DNA from: Podocnemis expansa
Lineage: Eukaryota; Chordata; Testudines; Podocnemididae
DNA length: 64,000 nucleotides
NCBI GenBank assembly: GCA_007922195.1
Contig: ML682067.1
Span: 8,664,418-8,728,417, forward strand
Direction: 5' to 3'
In this document: positions 33,169 through 44,526 of the stretch, piece by piece
How the letters are laid out: every line of letters begins with the position of its first letter
Position numbering within the stretch: position 1 is the first letter of the stretch
Position numbers and translations under genes: made by a program
Notes under the pieces: generated by a model
What the model was told of the DNA's origin: nothing
The model's database searches: none
The model's input: the letters and a program-made list of their open reading frames with translations, nothing else

Positions 33169-34388
33169 CAAGGAAGGCTGACACAGTTTGCAATTTTGAA
33201 AACTAAACACTGCTTGTACTTAGAGCTGATGGGTAGAGTGGGGTTATATGAGCTGCTGAACAGCACGTACACCTTTTTCTAGGCCTCAACAGTGAAAGCA
33301 ATGTGGTACATGTGGAATGTGGTTCCCAGCACTGGCCCAAACACCAAAGTAAACTCTTCTCCATGTCTACCTATGTCCTACCCACAAAACAACTTCAAAA
33401 TCACCTGGATTTCCCACAAATTTTCTTTGAAACTTTACCCAAAATGCTCCAATGGATGAATGGAAATTTCATAAACTTGAAATCAGGCAAATTTCACTAA
33501 GGGACCAGAAGGAGAGAGAAATCCCTTTTCATTATGAGAATTTTACCTTGCTTCAGAACTGTAGTTCTTGACTGTTAAGATTCAGTGTTCCAAACCTAAA
33601 ACTCAATGTGTTTGGAGCCCTACCTATTGTAACCTAAATCAGAGTAGCTATGGATTCTCATTCTGGTGCTGTACTTTTAAACCGTCTGACAATCCACATT
33701 TCAAGAGCTGATGCTCAATCCATCATTCCTTAGTTGTATTGGTGTAAATGGTTTGAGGCTGAATGAGAAGTAGTAGCTTTTAAACATGGGAGTATTACAG
33801 TAAGCATCTCAAAAATAGTTGCATTGTGTCTATCAGGAAATCTAACACAGAGATAAAATCTTTAAAAGGCCCAACAATGCATTTACTAAGAATTACAAAC
33901 ATAGTTAATCCCCCATCCATTCTTTTGCCATTCTAATATTTCATTCTGATGTAACATGACTGAAGTTTTCAATTAATCATTTAACTGCTTTCACTCATCC
34001 CTTTGATGCACTTTAGGGGCATCAAATGTTCATTTAGATGCATCATATAAGTTCTATATTTAAATAGCTATCATTGTCTGTTAATATATTATTTTCTAAA
34101 AATATTTTGCTAGATAAAACAATATTGTGCCAGCACTTTTCTGTTATTTCAGAACAGGAGAGTCGGATGTCTTTTGCAACCCTTCCCGAATTGTTTAATT
34201 TAAATGATTCTTTAAAATTCAGGGACAGTCTGCTGTATAAATAGAATGACAAACATCAGAAGTATTAGTTTAGGAGATAACAGTTAATGATTAAAGATGA
34301 TGATGGTGATAGGAAAATGTGCTGTACTTTTGTGGCTTTTGGCACAAAGAAATTGTTGCACAGACAAAAAGGAGACACGAGTTACTCA
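33169..34388. other. No feature recognised in 1.2 kb
   Basis: AT-rich sequence with short frames only and no repeat boundary that I can place. Confidence 0.35.
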
Positions 34389-34745
34389 GGATATGTCTAC
34401 ACTGCAACAAAAGACCCATGGCAAGGCTACTCTAGTCAGCTGACTCAGGCTCATAGGGCTCAGGCTGCCAAGCTAAAAATTGCATTTCAAGCTTGGGCTG
34501 CCAGGCTCTGTGATCCGTGAGGGGGGGAGGGTCTCAGCTCAGCTCCAGCCCAACCCAAATACATACACTGAAATTTTAAGCCCTGCAGCCCAAGCCCCAT
34601 GAGCACAAGGCTCCAAAATGCAGTGCACCGAGTGTTTTCATGGAAGGCCAAAGTGGGCCAAACTGAATATGCAGCTAAGAACCACAGAAAGCTTTCTGTG
34701 GGGGGTAGCATCTATAGGGCTGCATGTTTTACATGTAGGTATACC
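34389..34745. mobile_element. Harbinger-type MITE (GTCTACACTGCAA family)
   Basis: Left end GGATATGTCTACACTGCAAC, right end (read inward) GGTATACCTACATGTAAAAC. The interior is a long inverted arrangement: CAGCTGACTCAGGCTCATAG and GGGCTCAGGCTGC at the left, mirrored by GCAGCCCAAGCCCCATGAGC at the right. This is the common turtle-type foldback MITE in a decayed state. Confidence 0.65.
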
Positions 34746-34795
34746 AAGGGGATGGAGGGAGGGATAAAGAGGAAGTAAGGAGCCTATCTACCATA

Positions 34796-35235
34796 GGTGT
34801 GTCTATACTTACAAGTTAGTTCGAATTAAGGAGGCTTAATTCAAACTAACTTACTCCCCAGGTACACTGGCATTTTACTGAGTCGAATTAAGCCTTTCCT
34901 TAACTCAAAATAAGAAAAGGCTAATTCAATTTAATAAAACATTCTTTTAGTTCAAATTAATGCTTAATTCAAAATTATTATTTCAGATTAATCCAGCGTT
35001 AGCTGGGGAGTAGCCTTAATTGAAAATAATTGGACCCTAGAACTTCTTACCTCCCCCTAGTTCAAATTAGATAGTCTAGTGTAGATGCTCTTGGTCGAAT
35101 TAATAAAGCCTACTTTAATTCAAATTAAGAGTCTGGTGAAGCCTTTTTAATTAGAATTAATAACGTCAATTTAAAGTTGAATTAGTTAATTCAGATTAAC
35201 AAAGTCGAATTAGCTATGCAAGTGGAGACATAGCC
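34796..35235. mobile_element. Palindrome-rich MITE, AATTCGAATT subtype (copy F)
   Basis: Starts GGTGTGTCTATACTTAC and ends (read inward) GGCTATGTCTCCACTTGC. ATA flanks both ends (34793-34795, 35236-35238). The inside repeats TTCGAATTAA and decay forms (TTCAAATTAA, TTTGAATT) about a dozen times in both orientations. Confidence 0.7.
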
Positions 35236-35896
35236 ATAGTGAAGTTTCCCAAAATTTCAACCTTTGACGTTAGGTGAGTGCTAGGCTTGATACCAAGGTG
35301 CAACTTAGTGGACAGCAGATTGGGGAGGTATGGACAGTAGGTCGAGCCATGGCTCTGCCTCACAACTTGCCAGTGAGCAGAACTAGGTCACGTTGGTTTG
35401 GAGGGAGGAGGATGGTCCCTTTCTCTGGAAGCAGATCTTACCAGCTAGTGATTTTCAGACAAGTGAAGACTGCCAAACTTGACCAAGTGCATGTCAAACT
35501 GCACCCAAATGGCCCTGCTGCCAGGTTCTACTTCATCTATGGTTTGGGCATAATGTCAGTGCAGTGGTGGGTGCATGACCTGCACAGGGTGCCCTGTGTC
35601 CTTATCTCAGCCACACTGATTTCAGAGAGCAGCAGGAGGGGGTGACACAGTCTGAGTTTGCTTCCTTCGTATCATGGCTGCCACCACAAGCTCAGCAGTG
35701 GCCTCAGCTTCTGAGCCTTCTATAAAGCTGTTTGGCTGTAGGATGGTTTTTCTTGTAGTCAATGAGCCAAGAACACAAAGGCTTCTATGTGGTATGCCCG
35801 GCAGCCTGCGAGGGGAGATTTCTGCCCATCCAGTTTTCTGCTTATCTGCTTTTTTGAGGGGGTATGGTATGGGGAAGTGGGGCATATGGACTCATA

Positions 35897-36514
35897 GGGT
35901 GTGTTCACACAGGCTTCTTATTTCAAAACAACAGAGGTTGTTTCGAAATAAGAAATGCCATGTTCACACAACGTACGGCCATTTCAAAACAAGGAAACCC
36001 CTTGTTTTGAAATGAGAGCCATTCTTTCGAAAGGGCTTAAACCTACTTCCCTTTCGAAACCAGGTTGTTTCGAAACCAGTGGTTTCGAAACAACCCTGTG
36101 CAAACATGTTGTTTCAGAACAAAGTGTTCCGAAACAACATTTGATCCTTCCTCCCAGGGTGCTAAGCATTCTGGGAGGAAGGGCTGCCCCCTCAGCACCC
36201 TGGCCAGGGTGCTGAGGGGTGTCCCCTGGCCGGCAAAGGGGGACTGCAGGCACCTGCGGGGTGAAGTGCAGCCCGGCGCCCCGCGGGTACCTGCACAGGG
36301 CTGCAGACACCTGCGGGGTGAAGCGCAGCCCGGGAAGTGACCCCGCCGGCTTAAAGCCCCCTCCCCACACTGTGGACATGCTAATTCACTCCCTTATTTT
36401 GAAAACACTTTTTTGTGTTTCAAAATAAGGTGTTTCGAAATAACCCTTTATTTCAAAATGGCTTGTTTCGAAACATCTTGTTTTGAAAAAAGCAATGTGT
36501 GTGTGAACATAGCC
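35897..36514. mobile_element. Palindrome-rich MITE (TTTCGAAA family), copy C
   Basis: Starts GGGTGTGTTCACACA and ends TGTGTGTGAACATAGCC, flanked by ATA on both sides (35894-35896, 36515-36517). Outer parts are TTTCGAAA-type palindrome chains. The GC-rich core holds a perfect 12+12 hairpin (36146-36182), a perfect 32-bp palindrome (36188-36219) and a 57-bp tandem duplication starting at 36244 and 36301. Non-coding; frames across it are chance. The longest copy of the family in the window. Confidence 0.75.
36188..36219. repeat. Perfect 32-bp palindrome
   Basis: Each half is 16 bases, CCCCTCAGCACCCTGG and its exact reverse complement, with no spacer. It can extrude as a cruciform. It is the centre-most palindrome of MITE copy C. 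Confidence 0.85.
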
Positions 36515-36612
36515 ATAGACTCTAAGGTGAGAAGGGACCAATATGATCATCATGATATCTGAAATCACTGCCATGTTCTGCTCACCCTGCGCACAGCAGC
36601 AAATCATAATCA
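36515..36612 (-). mobile_element. CR1 3' end fragment
   Basis: CATAGACTCTAAGGTGAGAA GGGACCAATATGATCATCAT is the reverse complement of a CR1 terminus, and the CR1 UTR continues to about 36612. MITE copy C is inserted right at its end. Confidence 0.6.
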
Positions 36613-37071
36613 TCCAGGTACCACACTATAATAAAAGAAAAACAGAGAGAATCAAAGTGTTTCTGTTCACTCTTTTTTTTCTTTCCTTTTTTTAGTTTAG
36701 TTTAGTAAATTTTATGACTGTGCTTTTGACAGTCCACAGAACTGTGATTTCTGATCACAGACTTAGCTGAGCTTTGAAAGCAGAAGTTTTTAGGTAGAAT
36801 TAATTGCAGCATGAGATGGAATTAAGTTTTCACTCCTTCCTCTGAAGCATACTACTTTATTTTCAGCTATTCTGTGAGAGAAGACACAGGACTAATAGGA
36901 CTATTAGATCGGTCTCTGAGCCGCTTGTGGTGCTCTTCAAGCAGCTCAATGCCTGGCCAATTTCTCAGCTTGCAGCCTGCTCCTAGCCCCTGCAGTGTGC
37001 ACAGAGGGGCTGAGGGGGCCAGATTGGCCACCTGGCAGGAAAACCAGCCTGCCAGGGGTTCCCTGACCATT
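36613..37071. other. No clear feature
   Basis: Contains a TTTAG repeat near 36695-36712. The segment 36870-37071 may be the inner part of the MITE ending at 37303, but I cannot place a left terminus. Confidence 0.3.
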
Positions 37072-37303
37072 ATTTCAAAATAAGCCTATTCTGCAACTTA
37101 GAATGGATTATTTCAAAATAATAACTTTGATTTAAGCAATATTTTGAAATAAAAGCAGGTTTTAATATTTCAGATTAGTGCTTCATTATTTCAAAATAAA
37201 GAAACACATTTCAAAATAACAAAATGCCTGCACTGACAGGGGAAAAGTTATTTCAGAATAAGCCTCCTTATTTTGAAATAACTTCTAGGTGTAGACATAC
37301 CCC
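37072..37303. mobile_element. Palindrome-rich MITE, copy G (left end missing)
   Basis: Repeated TTATTTCAAAATAA and TATTTTGAAATAA blocks, CpG-decayed forms of the TTATTTCGAAATAA palindrome. The right end reads inward GGGTATGTCTACACC, the same class of terminus as copy F. No intact CG core remains, so this copy looks the most decayed. Confidence 0.55.
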
Positions 37304-39879
37304 TTGTGGTCCCAGAAAGGACAGACAATTTGTCCCACAATTACTGGGAAAGAATTCACAGAATGGTCAGCTGACTACTTTCCTAACAACCCTGGATGTG
37401 CCCGCAGAAGTCTTAGTAGCACACACAGTTGAGTTCAATGCCAATGTGGACACAACATCTGAATTCAGCTGGGCCACTTACTTTCACTTGAGCTATGAGT
37501 GAGAAGAGTAACTTCAGCATAGAGGAGAAAATTTGTACAGAACCTATCACTTATCTGGGGCTTCAGTCAGTAAGAAGAACTCATGAGCACCAGACCTTAT
37601 TTGCCCCTTTCTCTCAAAGTCACGATGGCAAGTGTGTGAAAATGGTAAGTCAAAAGGAAACATTAATTGCAGTTGTTGTTCTATCAATGTGATGTTGCAT
37701 CAATATGATACTTTGAATACTGCACTCTGGGCCAGATTCATCCCTGGTATAAAGCCAGATGACAGTTACATGCAGCATGAATTTGATATTGACATACAGG
37801 GCCTGTAAGGGAGGAACACACAGCAATCAGCACACTGTGTCAGACCCGCAGGGCAAGAAGAGTTGGTTTTATCTGCAGCCAATTACCAAAGCTAGCTCCT
37901 AAAAAGAGTTTGACCCTTTTAAAAGCCATTACAGAAATGGAAGGAGGATGGTTAGCACCTGAATTTTCAATAGGCATATTGTGTGACACTATTATTCCAC
38001 AAAATATTTGTCCATTCTGGACTAAAAAATATTGATTATGTCATTTTATGACTCATTCAAGGCTGCTTGTACTACGAGGCATATTCAATTTAAATTCTGT
38101 GGCCAATGCTCACGCCAGAACTGCCCTAAATTACATTGCTGATTACACAGTCATTTAGCTTTACTAAAATGTTTCTAAAAATGTATCACACAATGTGACA
38201 CTGTAACTCATGCACACTGATCCCTGCACTGCAGCACAGCAATACTGCCTAGTAACATTTGCCATTGGAGAACCACAGTATCTGAGGCACAGATCTTCAC
38301 AGGTGTTTAGTTGCCATTGAAATCAGAGAGAGTTAGCTTCCTAAACACCTTTGAGAATCTAGGGGGGAGTGCTGAAGTGGAACCCCATTGCACAAGCAAA
38401 GTCAACCTGTTGAAGGCCTCATATTAACTTACATCTAGAGTTGTTCTTTAATGGTCTGAAATACATTTATTATTTCACCTCCATGTTTTTCTAACTGGTT
38501 CTCCCATTATTTAAGTTAGGGCCATAGTCAAACTGTGAGCCAACCCCCCACGGGAGCACAGAAGAGTGTTTGAGGGGGACACAAAAGAGCCTGGGCTAGC
38601 CCCTATGTAGACTGGGGAGGAAGAACCATCCAGCTCTGCTCTACTTCTGAAGCACTGTCCCCAGACCCTAGACCCTCTCCTGGCCTCAGCTGAGAGTTCT
38701 AGCTCCCAGCTCCTGAGGGTAAGGGCATGCTGCCCAGGTAAAGGGGGAGAAGACCAAAAAAGTCTGGAGATCAGTGAGTTAAGGCCTGATCTTTTGAAGT
38801 GCTGAATGCCCATGCACCAAGACTGGACCTTTAAGAAAGCAGCACTCTGTGGATTTCACAGGCTAACAAAGTTCTCCACACAATGCAATCCACAAATACG
38901 AAATTTGTTTGTTTTGTAAGGCATAAGGCCTATGCTATATTGGTGTGCTTTCAAAAAAAAAATCTTTGCTCAAACATAAGATTTGAAAACAGTCACTTAG
39001 AGACCCATGATCAGGGTTTGCATTTGATGGTACCAAATTCTCACAAGCTATTTTCTTGAGATTTTTGCTTCAAATGAAGAAAACATAATGAGATAGATTA
39101 GCTCTTCTAGCAAGATATTTTCCGTCACAAGATCCAAATCCAAGTACACGTTCTGGGAGTGCAAAGCAATGAACCTAACATTAGTTTAACTAACCATTTA
39201 AGGATTCATCCTGCATAACAGAGAATCCTTGGGCTTTATAAAGCTTCTGTGGTGATTATTTTTGCCATCCTAATGGCAGTCACTTGTACAAGTGATATGG
39301 TCAAAGAAAAAGGGAGTGAGGTGGCCCTGGCATCCCTATCTCTTGCTATTCCACAACTAAAAGAATGGCCCCTTGGGGTGATAAGCAACCAGTATAAACT
39401 AGAGCAATGCTGAGGTCTCCGTAAATAGTAAAAAATTGATGTTTTTAGTAGTAAGGGTTTTTTTAACTCAAAAAGAAAAAATTTAATAAACAATTTTAAA
39501 ACTTTAGAATCAAATTAGCACTCAGTTACATGAGTGTATCTCACACGTAAGTTAATACAATTTGTGGATGCATAACTAGGAGCAAAATTTGGCTCATACC
39601 CTGCCTTTTTTTCAGACACATAAAGTAATTCATATTGGAGTGCAGACCCAATCTTGTGTGCAGGTGTGCACCTGTAGGATCAATGATCTTTCCAAGACAT
39701 ATTTCAATTTTGTTTGTAAATGACAGTGAAACATGAATGAGTTTAGGACCCATATGTGACTAATACCATCAGGAGTCTTCAGTTTAGATCAGAGTAGCTC
39801 TCTGTCAGTTGGCAGCTCCCTCTGGAATCAAGACAGCTCAAGGGAAAATCAAGTTGCTTTGGAAAAGGAGGGTTTTTTA
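37304..39879. other. No gene recognised in 2.6 kb
   Basis: AT-rich sequence. A 100-codon minus frame at 38511-38813 lies in a GC-richer patch and has no domain I can name. I see no repeat ends. Confidence 0.35.
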
Positions 39880-41272
39880 TATATATAAAAATTCCCCTCT
39901 CACCCCTATGGGTGGTATGTGTCTTCCTCAACCTCGGGTCCTCTACCAGAGGCCTGGGAGTCTGAGGGTTCTGCGCAGTATCTTAGCTGTTCCTAGCACT
40001 GCACTCTTCTGGACAGAGAGCTCTGATGTTGTTCCTGGGATCTGTTGGAGCCACTCTCCCAGCTTAGGAGTCACAGCCCCGAGTGCTCCTACCACCACTG
40101 GGGCCACTTTGGCCTTCACTTTCCACATCCTCTCTAGTTCCTTTTTCAGGCCCTGGTACTTCTCCAGCTTCTCATACTCCTTCTTCCTGATGTTGCTGTC
40201 ACTTGGCACTGCTACATCTATCACCACCGCTGTCTTCTGGTCCTTGTCTATTACCACGATGTCTGGTTGATTGGCCAGTACCTGCCTGTCTGTCTGGATC
40301 TGGAAGTCCCACAGAATCTTAGCCCTGCTATTCTCCACGACCTTCTGTGGAATCTCCCATCTGGTCTTGGGAGGGTCTAGCCCATACACTGTGCAGATGT
40401 TCCTGTACACAATGCCAGCTACTTGGTTGTGCCGTTCAGTGTATGCTGTTCCTGCCTGCATCTTACATCCTGCCACTATGCGTTGGACTGTCTCTGAGGC
40501 CCCTCTGCACAGTCTGCACCTTGGGTCCTGTCTAGTGTGGTAGACCCCTGCTTCAATGGATCTGGTGCTCAGTGCCTGTTCTTGTGCTGCTATGATCAGT
40601 GCCTCAGTGCTGTCTTTTAGTCCAGCCCTTTCCAGCCACTGGTAGGATTTCCCAATGTCAACCACCTCAGCTATCTGTTGATGGAACATCCCATGCAGGG
40701 TCTTGTCTTGCCATGGCACTTCTTCTGCTTGGTCTTCCTCCCATGTCTGCTGCTGCCTCAGGCATTCTCTCAGCAACTCATCTTTGGGTGCCATCTTACT
40801 GATGTACTCCTGGGTGCTCTGGGTTTCATCCAGGACAGTGGCTTTGACACTCTCCAAACCCCGCCCGCCTTCTTTCTGGCTGGTGTACAGTCTCTGGGTG
40901 TTGGATTTGGGGTGGAAGCCTCTGTACATTGTAAGGAGCTTCCAGATCTTGACATCGGCGGCCTCCATGTCCTCCTTCGGCCAGCTCACTATACCGGCAG
41001 GGTACCTGATGACTGGCAGGGCATACCTGTTGATGGCATGGATCTTGTTCTTCCCATTGAGCTGGCTCTTCAGGACCTGTCTTATCCTTTGATGGTACTT
41101 GGATGTTGCTGTCTTCCTTGCCTCCTCATTGTGGTTCCCATGTGACTGTGGGATGCCAAGGTACTTGTAGCTGGTCTGTATGTCTGCTATGTGGCCTGCT
41201 GGTAGTTCCACACCATCAGTCTTGATTACCTTCCCTCTCTTTACTACCATCCGGCCACACTTCTCCAGTATG
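39880..41272 (-). mobile_element. R4-clade non-LTR retrotransposon, 5'-truncated
   Basis: The minus strand carries the C-terminal half of an R2/R4-type LINE protein, then a short 3' UTR ending in a T/A-rich tract with TATATATATA (39876-39890). The 5' break falls at an ATAC/TATG microsatellite (41271-41312), and coding potential continues right up to it (ILEKCGRM before the first Met). Either the element inserted next to the microsatellite or it was truncated there. The orientation is opposite to most CR1 pieces. Confidence 0.8.
39943..41250 (-). CDS. R4-type LINE polyprotein, C-terminal half with restriction-like endonuclease
   Basis: An uninterrupted 435-codon frame. Residues 1-130 read as the end of the reverse transcriptase and thumb (SYKYLGIPQSHGN, LNGKNKIHAINRYALPVIRY). 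Around 245-262 is the zinc knuckle CRLCRGASETVQRIVAGC, where the expected His of the CCHC set is Arg. Around 330-352 is the restriction-like endonuclease core QPDIVVIDKDQKTAVVIDVAVPSD, with the PD and D...K-type acidic residues kept. The family normally has an N-terminal zinc finger and full RT domain; these are absent. The annotated Met is only the first in the frame, since the frame is open upstream to the truncation point. The long open frame with no stops means this copy is young or was lost recently. It cannot act alone without an RT. Long plus-strand frames at 39809-41145 are antisense shadows. Confidence 0.85.
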   Translation of the reverse strand: MVVKRGKVIKTDGVELPAGHIADIQTSYKYLGIPQSHGNHNEEARKTATSKYHQRIRQVLKSQLNGKNKIHAINRYALPVIRYPAGIVSWPKEDMEAADVKIWKLLTMYRGFHPKSNTQRLYTSQKEGGRGLESVKATVLDETQSTQEYISKMAPKDELLRECLRQQQTWEEDQAEEVPWQDKTLHGMFHQQIAEVVDIGKSYQWLERAGLKDSTEALIIAAQEQALSTRSIEAGVYHTRQDPRCRLCRGASETVQRIVAGCKMQAGTAYTERHNQVAGIVYRNICTVYGLDPPKTRWEIPQKVVENSRAKILWDFQIQTDRQVLANQPDIVVIDKDQKTAVVIDVAVPSDSNIRKKEYEKLEKYQGLKKELERMWKVKAKVAPVVVGALGAVTPKLGEWLQQIPGTTSELSVQKSAVLGTAKILRRTLRLPGLW

Positions 41273-41312
41273 CATATATGTATGTATGTATGTATGTATG
41301 TATATATGCATC
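41271..41312. repeat. (TATG)n microsatellite
   Basis: About six TATG units within TATATG/TATATGCAT borders. It marks the 5' junction of the R4 element. Confidence 0.9.
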
Positions 41313-41450
41313 AACTGCCCAGGACTGAATTTTTATGGTCTTCAAAACTCATAATTGATTGGACATAAAATTGATCATCTGTCAACCTACTAAATATAAA
41401 TAGCCTGTGCTGTGCCTATCCACTACTGGCCACATGCTGGAGCGGACTAA

Positions 41451-41788
41451 GGGTGTGTTCACACAGCAGTCTTATTTTGAAACAACAGAGGTTGTTTCGA
41501 AATAAGAAACGCCATGTTTACACGACATACCGTTGTTTCAAAACAACAGGTTGTGTTGTTTCGAAACAACTTAAACCCCATTTGGTGACGAAACAACGTT
41601 GTTTCGAAACGACTGTTTCAAAACAATCCTATATGAACATGTTATTTCGAAACAATGGTGACTGGTTTCGAAATAACTGTTGTCTGAACATGCTATTTCG
41701 CTTTGAGCTTTTTTCCTTAATTCGAATTAACATTTTCTTAATTCGAAACAACTTGTATCAAAATAACCCCCTGTGTGTGAACATAGAA
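41451..41788. mobile_element. Palindrome-rich MITE (TTTCGAAA family), copy D
   Basis: Starts GGGTGTGTTCACACAG and ends CTGTGTGTGAACATAGAA. TAA flanks both sides (41448-41450, 41789-41791), fitting the TWA target preference of PIF/Harbinger elements. It contains several intact GTTTCGAAAC and TTATTTCGAAATAA-type palindromes, plus AATTCGAATT. Confidence 0.75.
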
Positions 41789-44313
41789 TAAAGCAATTAG
41801 CAGATCATCCCCTCTTGCTGTATTTGCATCCCACCACAGTTGCCACTTGAACCACAGCTCTTTATGGTCTGCAGGCCAATATGTTACAAACAAAGACAAA
41901 GAGATATCTTCCCACTGGGTAAACCAATAAAATCTCACTGCATGAGGCTGGTAACAGAGTTGTTCCTTCTATGACTCAGGGATCAGATTTGTTCACAGAC
42001 ATGAGAGCTTTAAAAGCAGACTGCTAGCAGAGAAAGCCTCTCCAGAGGAAACTGAAAGACAAGTAAAGTCTGCTTCTTACCCACTGCACTTCAGGGTTCC
42101 AAGCCCAGAGGTGTTTAGAAGGCTTTTCCAAAAAAACGCTACTACCCATGTTGTGTCAGGCACTGACATAAATGACAAATATATGTATGTACAACAAAAC
42201 TCAGAACATATTAGAAACCTAATTAATAGCAGGAAAGTTTGTTTTCTAAGCATGTGTGGTTTCTGCTAGAAGGAATACAGGAAAATATATTTTAGGATGA
42301 CACCGGGGGAGGAAACAGACATTTTGAACAGAAGAGAATTCTGCAAAATGTGAGCTTCTACAATTATGGCTTGTGTTGGATATACTATATACAGAGAAAA
42401 ATAGAAATCCTCGAAGAATCAAATGGAGGACCTGTCCACCTTAGGGAATCTGAGATTCTCTAACCTCCTTGAAATACTTTTCTAAAGTGTTTAGGGTCTG
42501 CAAAAGAAATCCAGCCAAGGCAAAGAGGTGATACCAACACAATTATTTTTTGAGGGGTGGAACAGGTTTTCCCCTGCAGCACTAACTTTGGTGCAATATT
42601 GAGTATTTCTTTTGGTCCTTCCTTGTTCCCAGGTGAGGAGAAGATCCTTCTTCTGCTAGACACTCTCCCCTGCAATCCAGACCCCACTGTCTTACCCTAG
42701 ATGTCTTCTGAGCATCTTGGCATAGTAGCTGCCTCCTCCCTTCTTCTCCTTTTTAGGCAAGTAGGATGACTGTGTTCTCTAACCCCAATATTCTGTACCC
42801 TGCAAGCAAGTAAGGAGGCCCACTCAGCCCTAATTCAAGGAAAGAATCTTCTAGATGTGGACAGGCCTGTTGAACCCCAGGTGGCAGCAGAGAGAATGCC
42901 AAAAATACTCCTCTTAGACCCATTACTTTGGTCCTTTAACACAAATACTAATAACAATAATATTTAATAATAGTGCTTCCACTATGGCATAGAGAGTGAA
43001 AAGGATTAAGAGGAAACCCTTCACAAACCCCACTCCTTCACCACTTTTGTTGGTCTTGATATGGCCATGTAAAAACAATAAGTCTGTTGGTCTCTGTTTA
43101 AGAGATCCACGGTATTGGAATAGCACATGATAACTATATCAACAAATTCAAAAAATGCTTACTTTCAAATCAGGTTATATTGTTCCATTGCCTGTTACAA
43201 TGCCATATGTTATAACTTAGACATTGCACATTGCAATTCATGGACTAGTAAAGCATTTGTGGATGGCTCATGGGTAACTTAATCTGTTTCCGGATACTAG
43301 ATTTCATTAAAAAAACAAATAGTACATTACTGTTCCATGTAAGAATTATCCTAGGTGCTGCATGAATGCTATCTTGTCATAAACAGGAGAAGAAATGGTC
43401 TGCACAATTGTAAATGAGAGGCAAGTGTTTCATGAGAATCTCTCCATTGAGAGGAGCCCACCATTCTGAAAAATGAGTAAGAACCTCTGAATATCCCAGC
43501 ACATTTTTATGGTGTTGGGAAAGAAAGGATTTCCTTCCAAAAGCCCCCAAAATACTATCACAAATATCTTATCAGTGCTAAAATAATTTTAGACTTCACA
43601 TACATCATTATGAAAGTCAATAAAAATTACATCTATCCCAGCTGGGCAACTTATACATACTTTGATAGCTTTTTGAAGAGCTATTGTTTTAAAAGGTTGC
43701 TTCTGTTTAGTTCACGGACGCTGAGAATGAATGGGGGCATTAAGTTAAGGCATTTTGATGAGTTTACCAAATTTTTATTATTATATTGTATTTATTGCCT
43801 TTTAGTAATAATGGCACATTTATGGGTTACAGTGCAATGATAACTCTGCAGCCATTAACAAAGAGGCAAATTACAAAGATAAAGACAAATGCATGCCTTG
43901 CATTTTATACAAAGATGCATACATTTGTATGTACAGAGATAAACTGCAGGAAAAATGCAAATGAAATGGACCTGATCAAAGGCCATGGACATCATTTAAC
44001 TGGCTTTACTGAGATTTGGATCAGGTCTATAATGATTAACAACAGAACAAAATATTGCTATCTTTTGAAAAGTATAGATGTAAAAATGTCATTTTCTTAC
44101 TCAGGCAGATGGGTTTAGGTGCCTAATTCAGGTATCCAAGTTTGAATAGTTTGGTCTCAATAAAAATATCAGCTGATGATGCATGAGATAAAAGAAAATC
44201 CAACGTTTTTCGCTATGATCCAGGATAAGAGTAAAAATGTATTTTTGTCCCTAAATAAGCAGATGGAACTCTGAACACCAAAAGAAAATCTGTTGAGTAA
44301 CCACTTCTAACAT
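41789..44313. other. No gene recognised in 2.5 kb
   Basis: AT-rich sequence. Short frames (42460-42687 minus, 43786-44118 plus) show no domain I know. I see no repeat boundaries. Confidence 0.35.
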
Positions 44314-44400
44314 AACAAACAAGGAGTCCTGTGGCACTTAAATAAAGACTAACAAATTGTTTGTTTTACTGAACTAGACTAACATGGCTGCTCCTTCAGG
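44314..44400. mobile_element. Fused inverted PLE tails
   Basis: The left part, ACAAGGAGTCCTGTGGCACT followed by AAAGACTAACAAATT, is a minus-strand type A tail. It joins directly to GTTTGTTTTACTGAACTAGA CTAACATGGCTGCTCCTT, the plus-strand outermost tail. The two segments cover different parts of the tail, so this is a rearranged junction. Confidence 0.6.
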
Positions 44401-44526
44401 ATTTCCAAAATGTTACACCTTCTGCTCAGTTCCAAACTGTAGTTAGCTCAGATACTCTCCTTCCTTCACCAGAGCTTAAGAAAAGCTGTGAATCCCTTGA
44501 AAACATGTACCTTCCATCAACAGAAT

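Noticed and set aside
39809..41145. Plus-strand frames of 90-155 codons
   Set aside because: They are antisense to the R4 endonuclease frame, which has clear family motifs on the minus strand.
35897..41788. CRISPR-like array of repeated palindromes
   Set aside because: Palindromes are unequal in spacing and lie within MITE ends; spacers are not unique, and the DNA is vertebrate.
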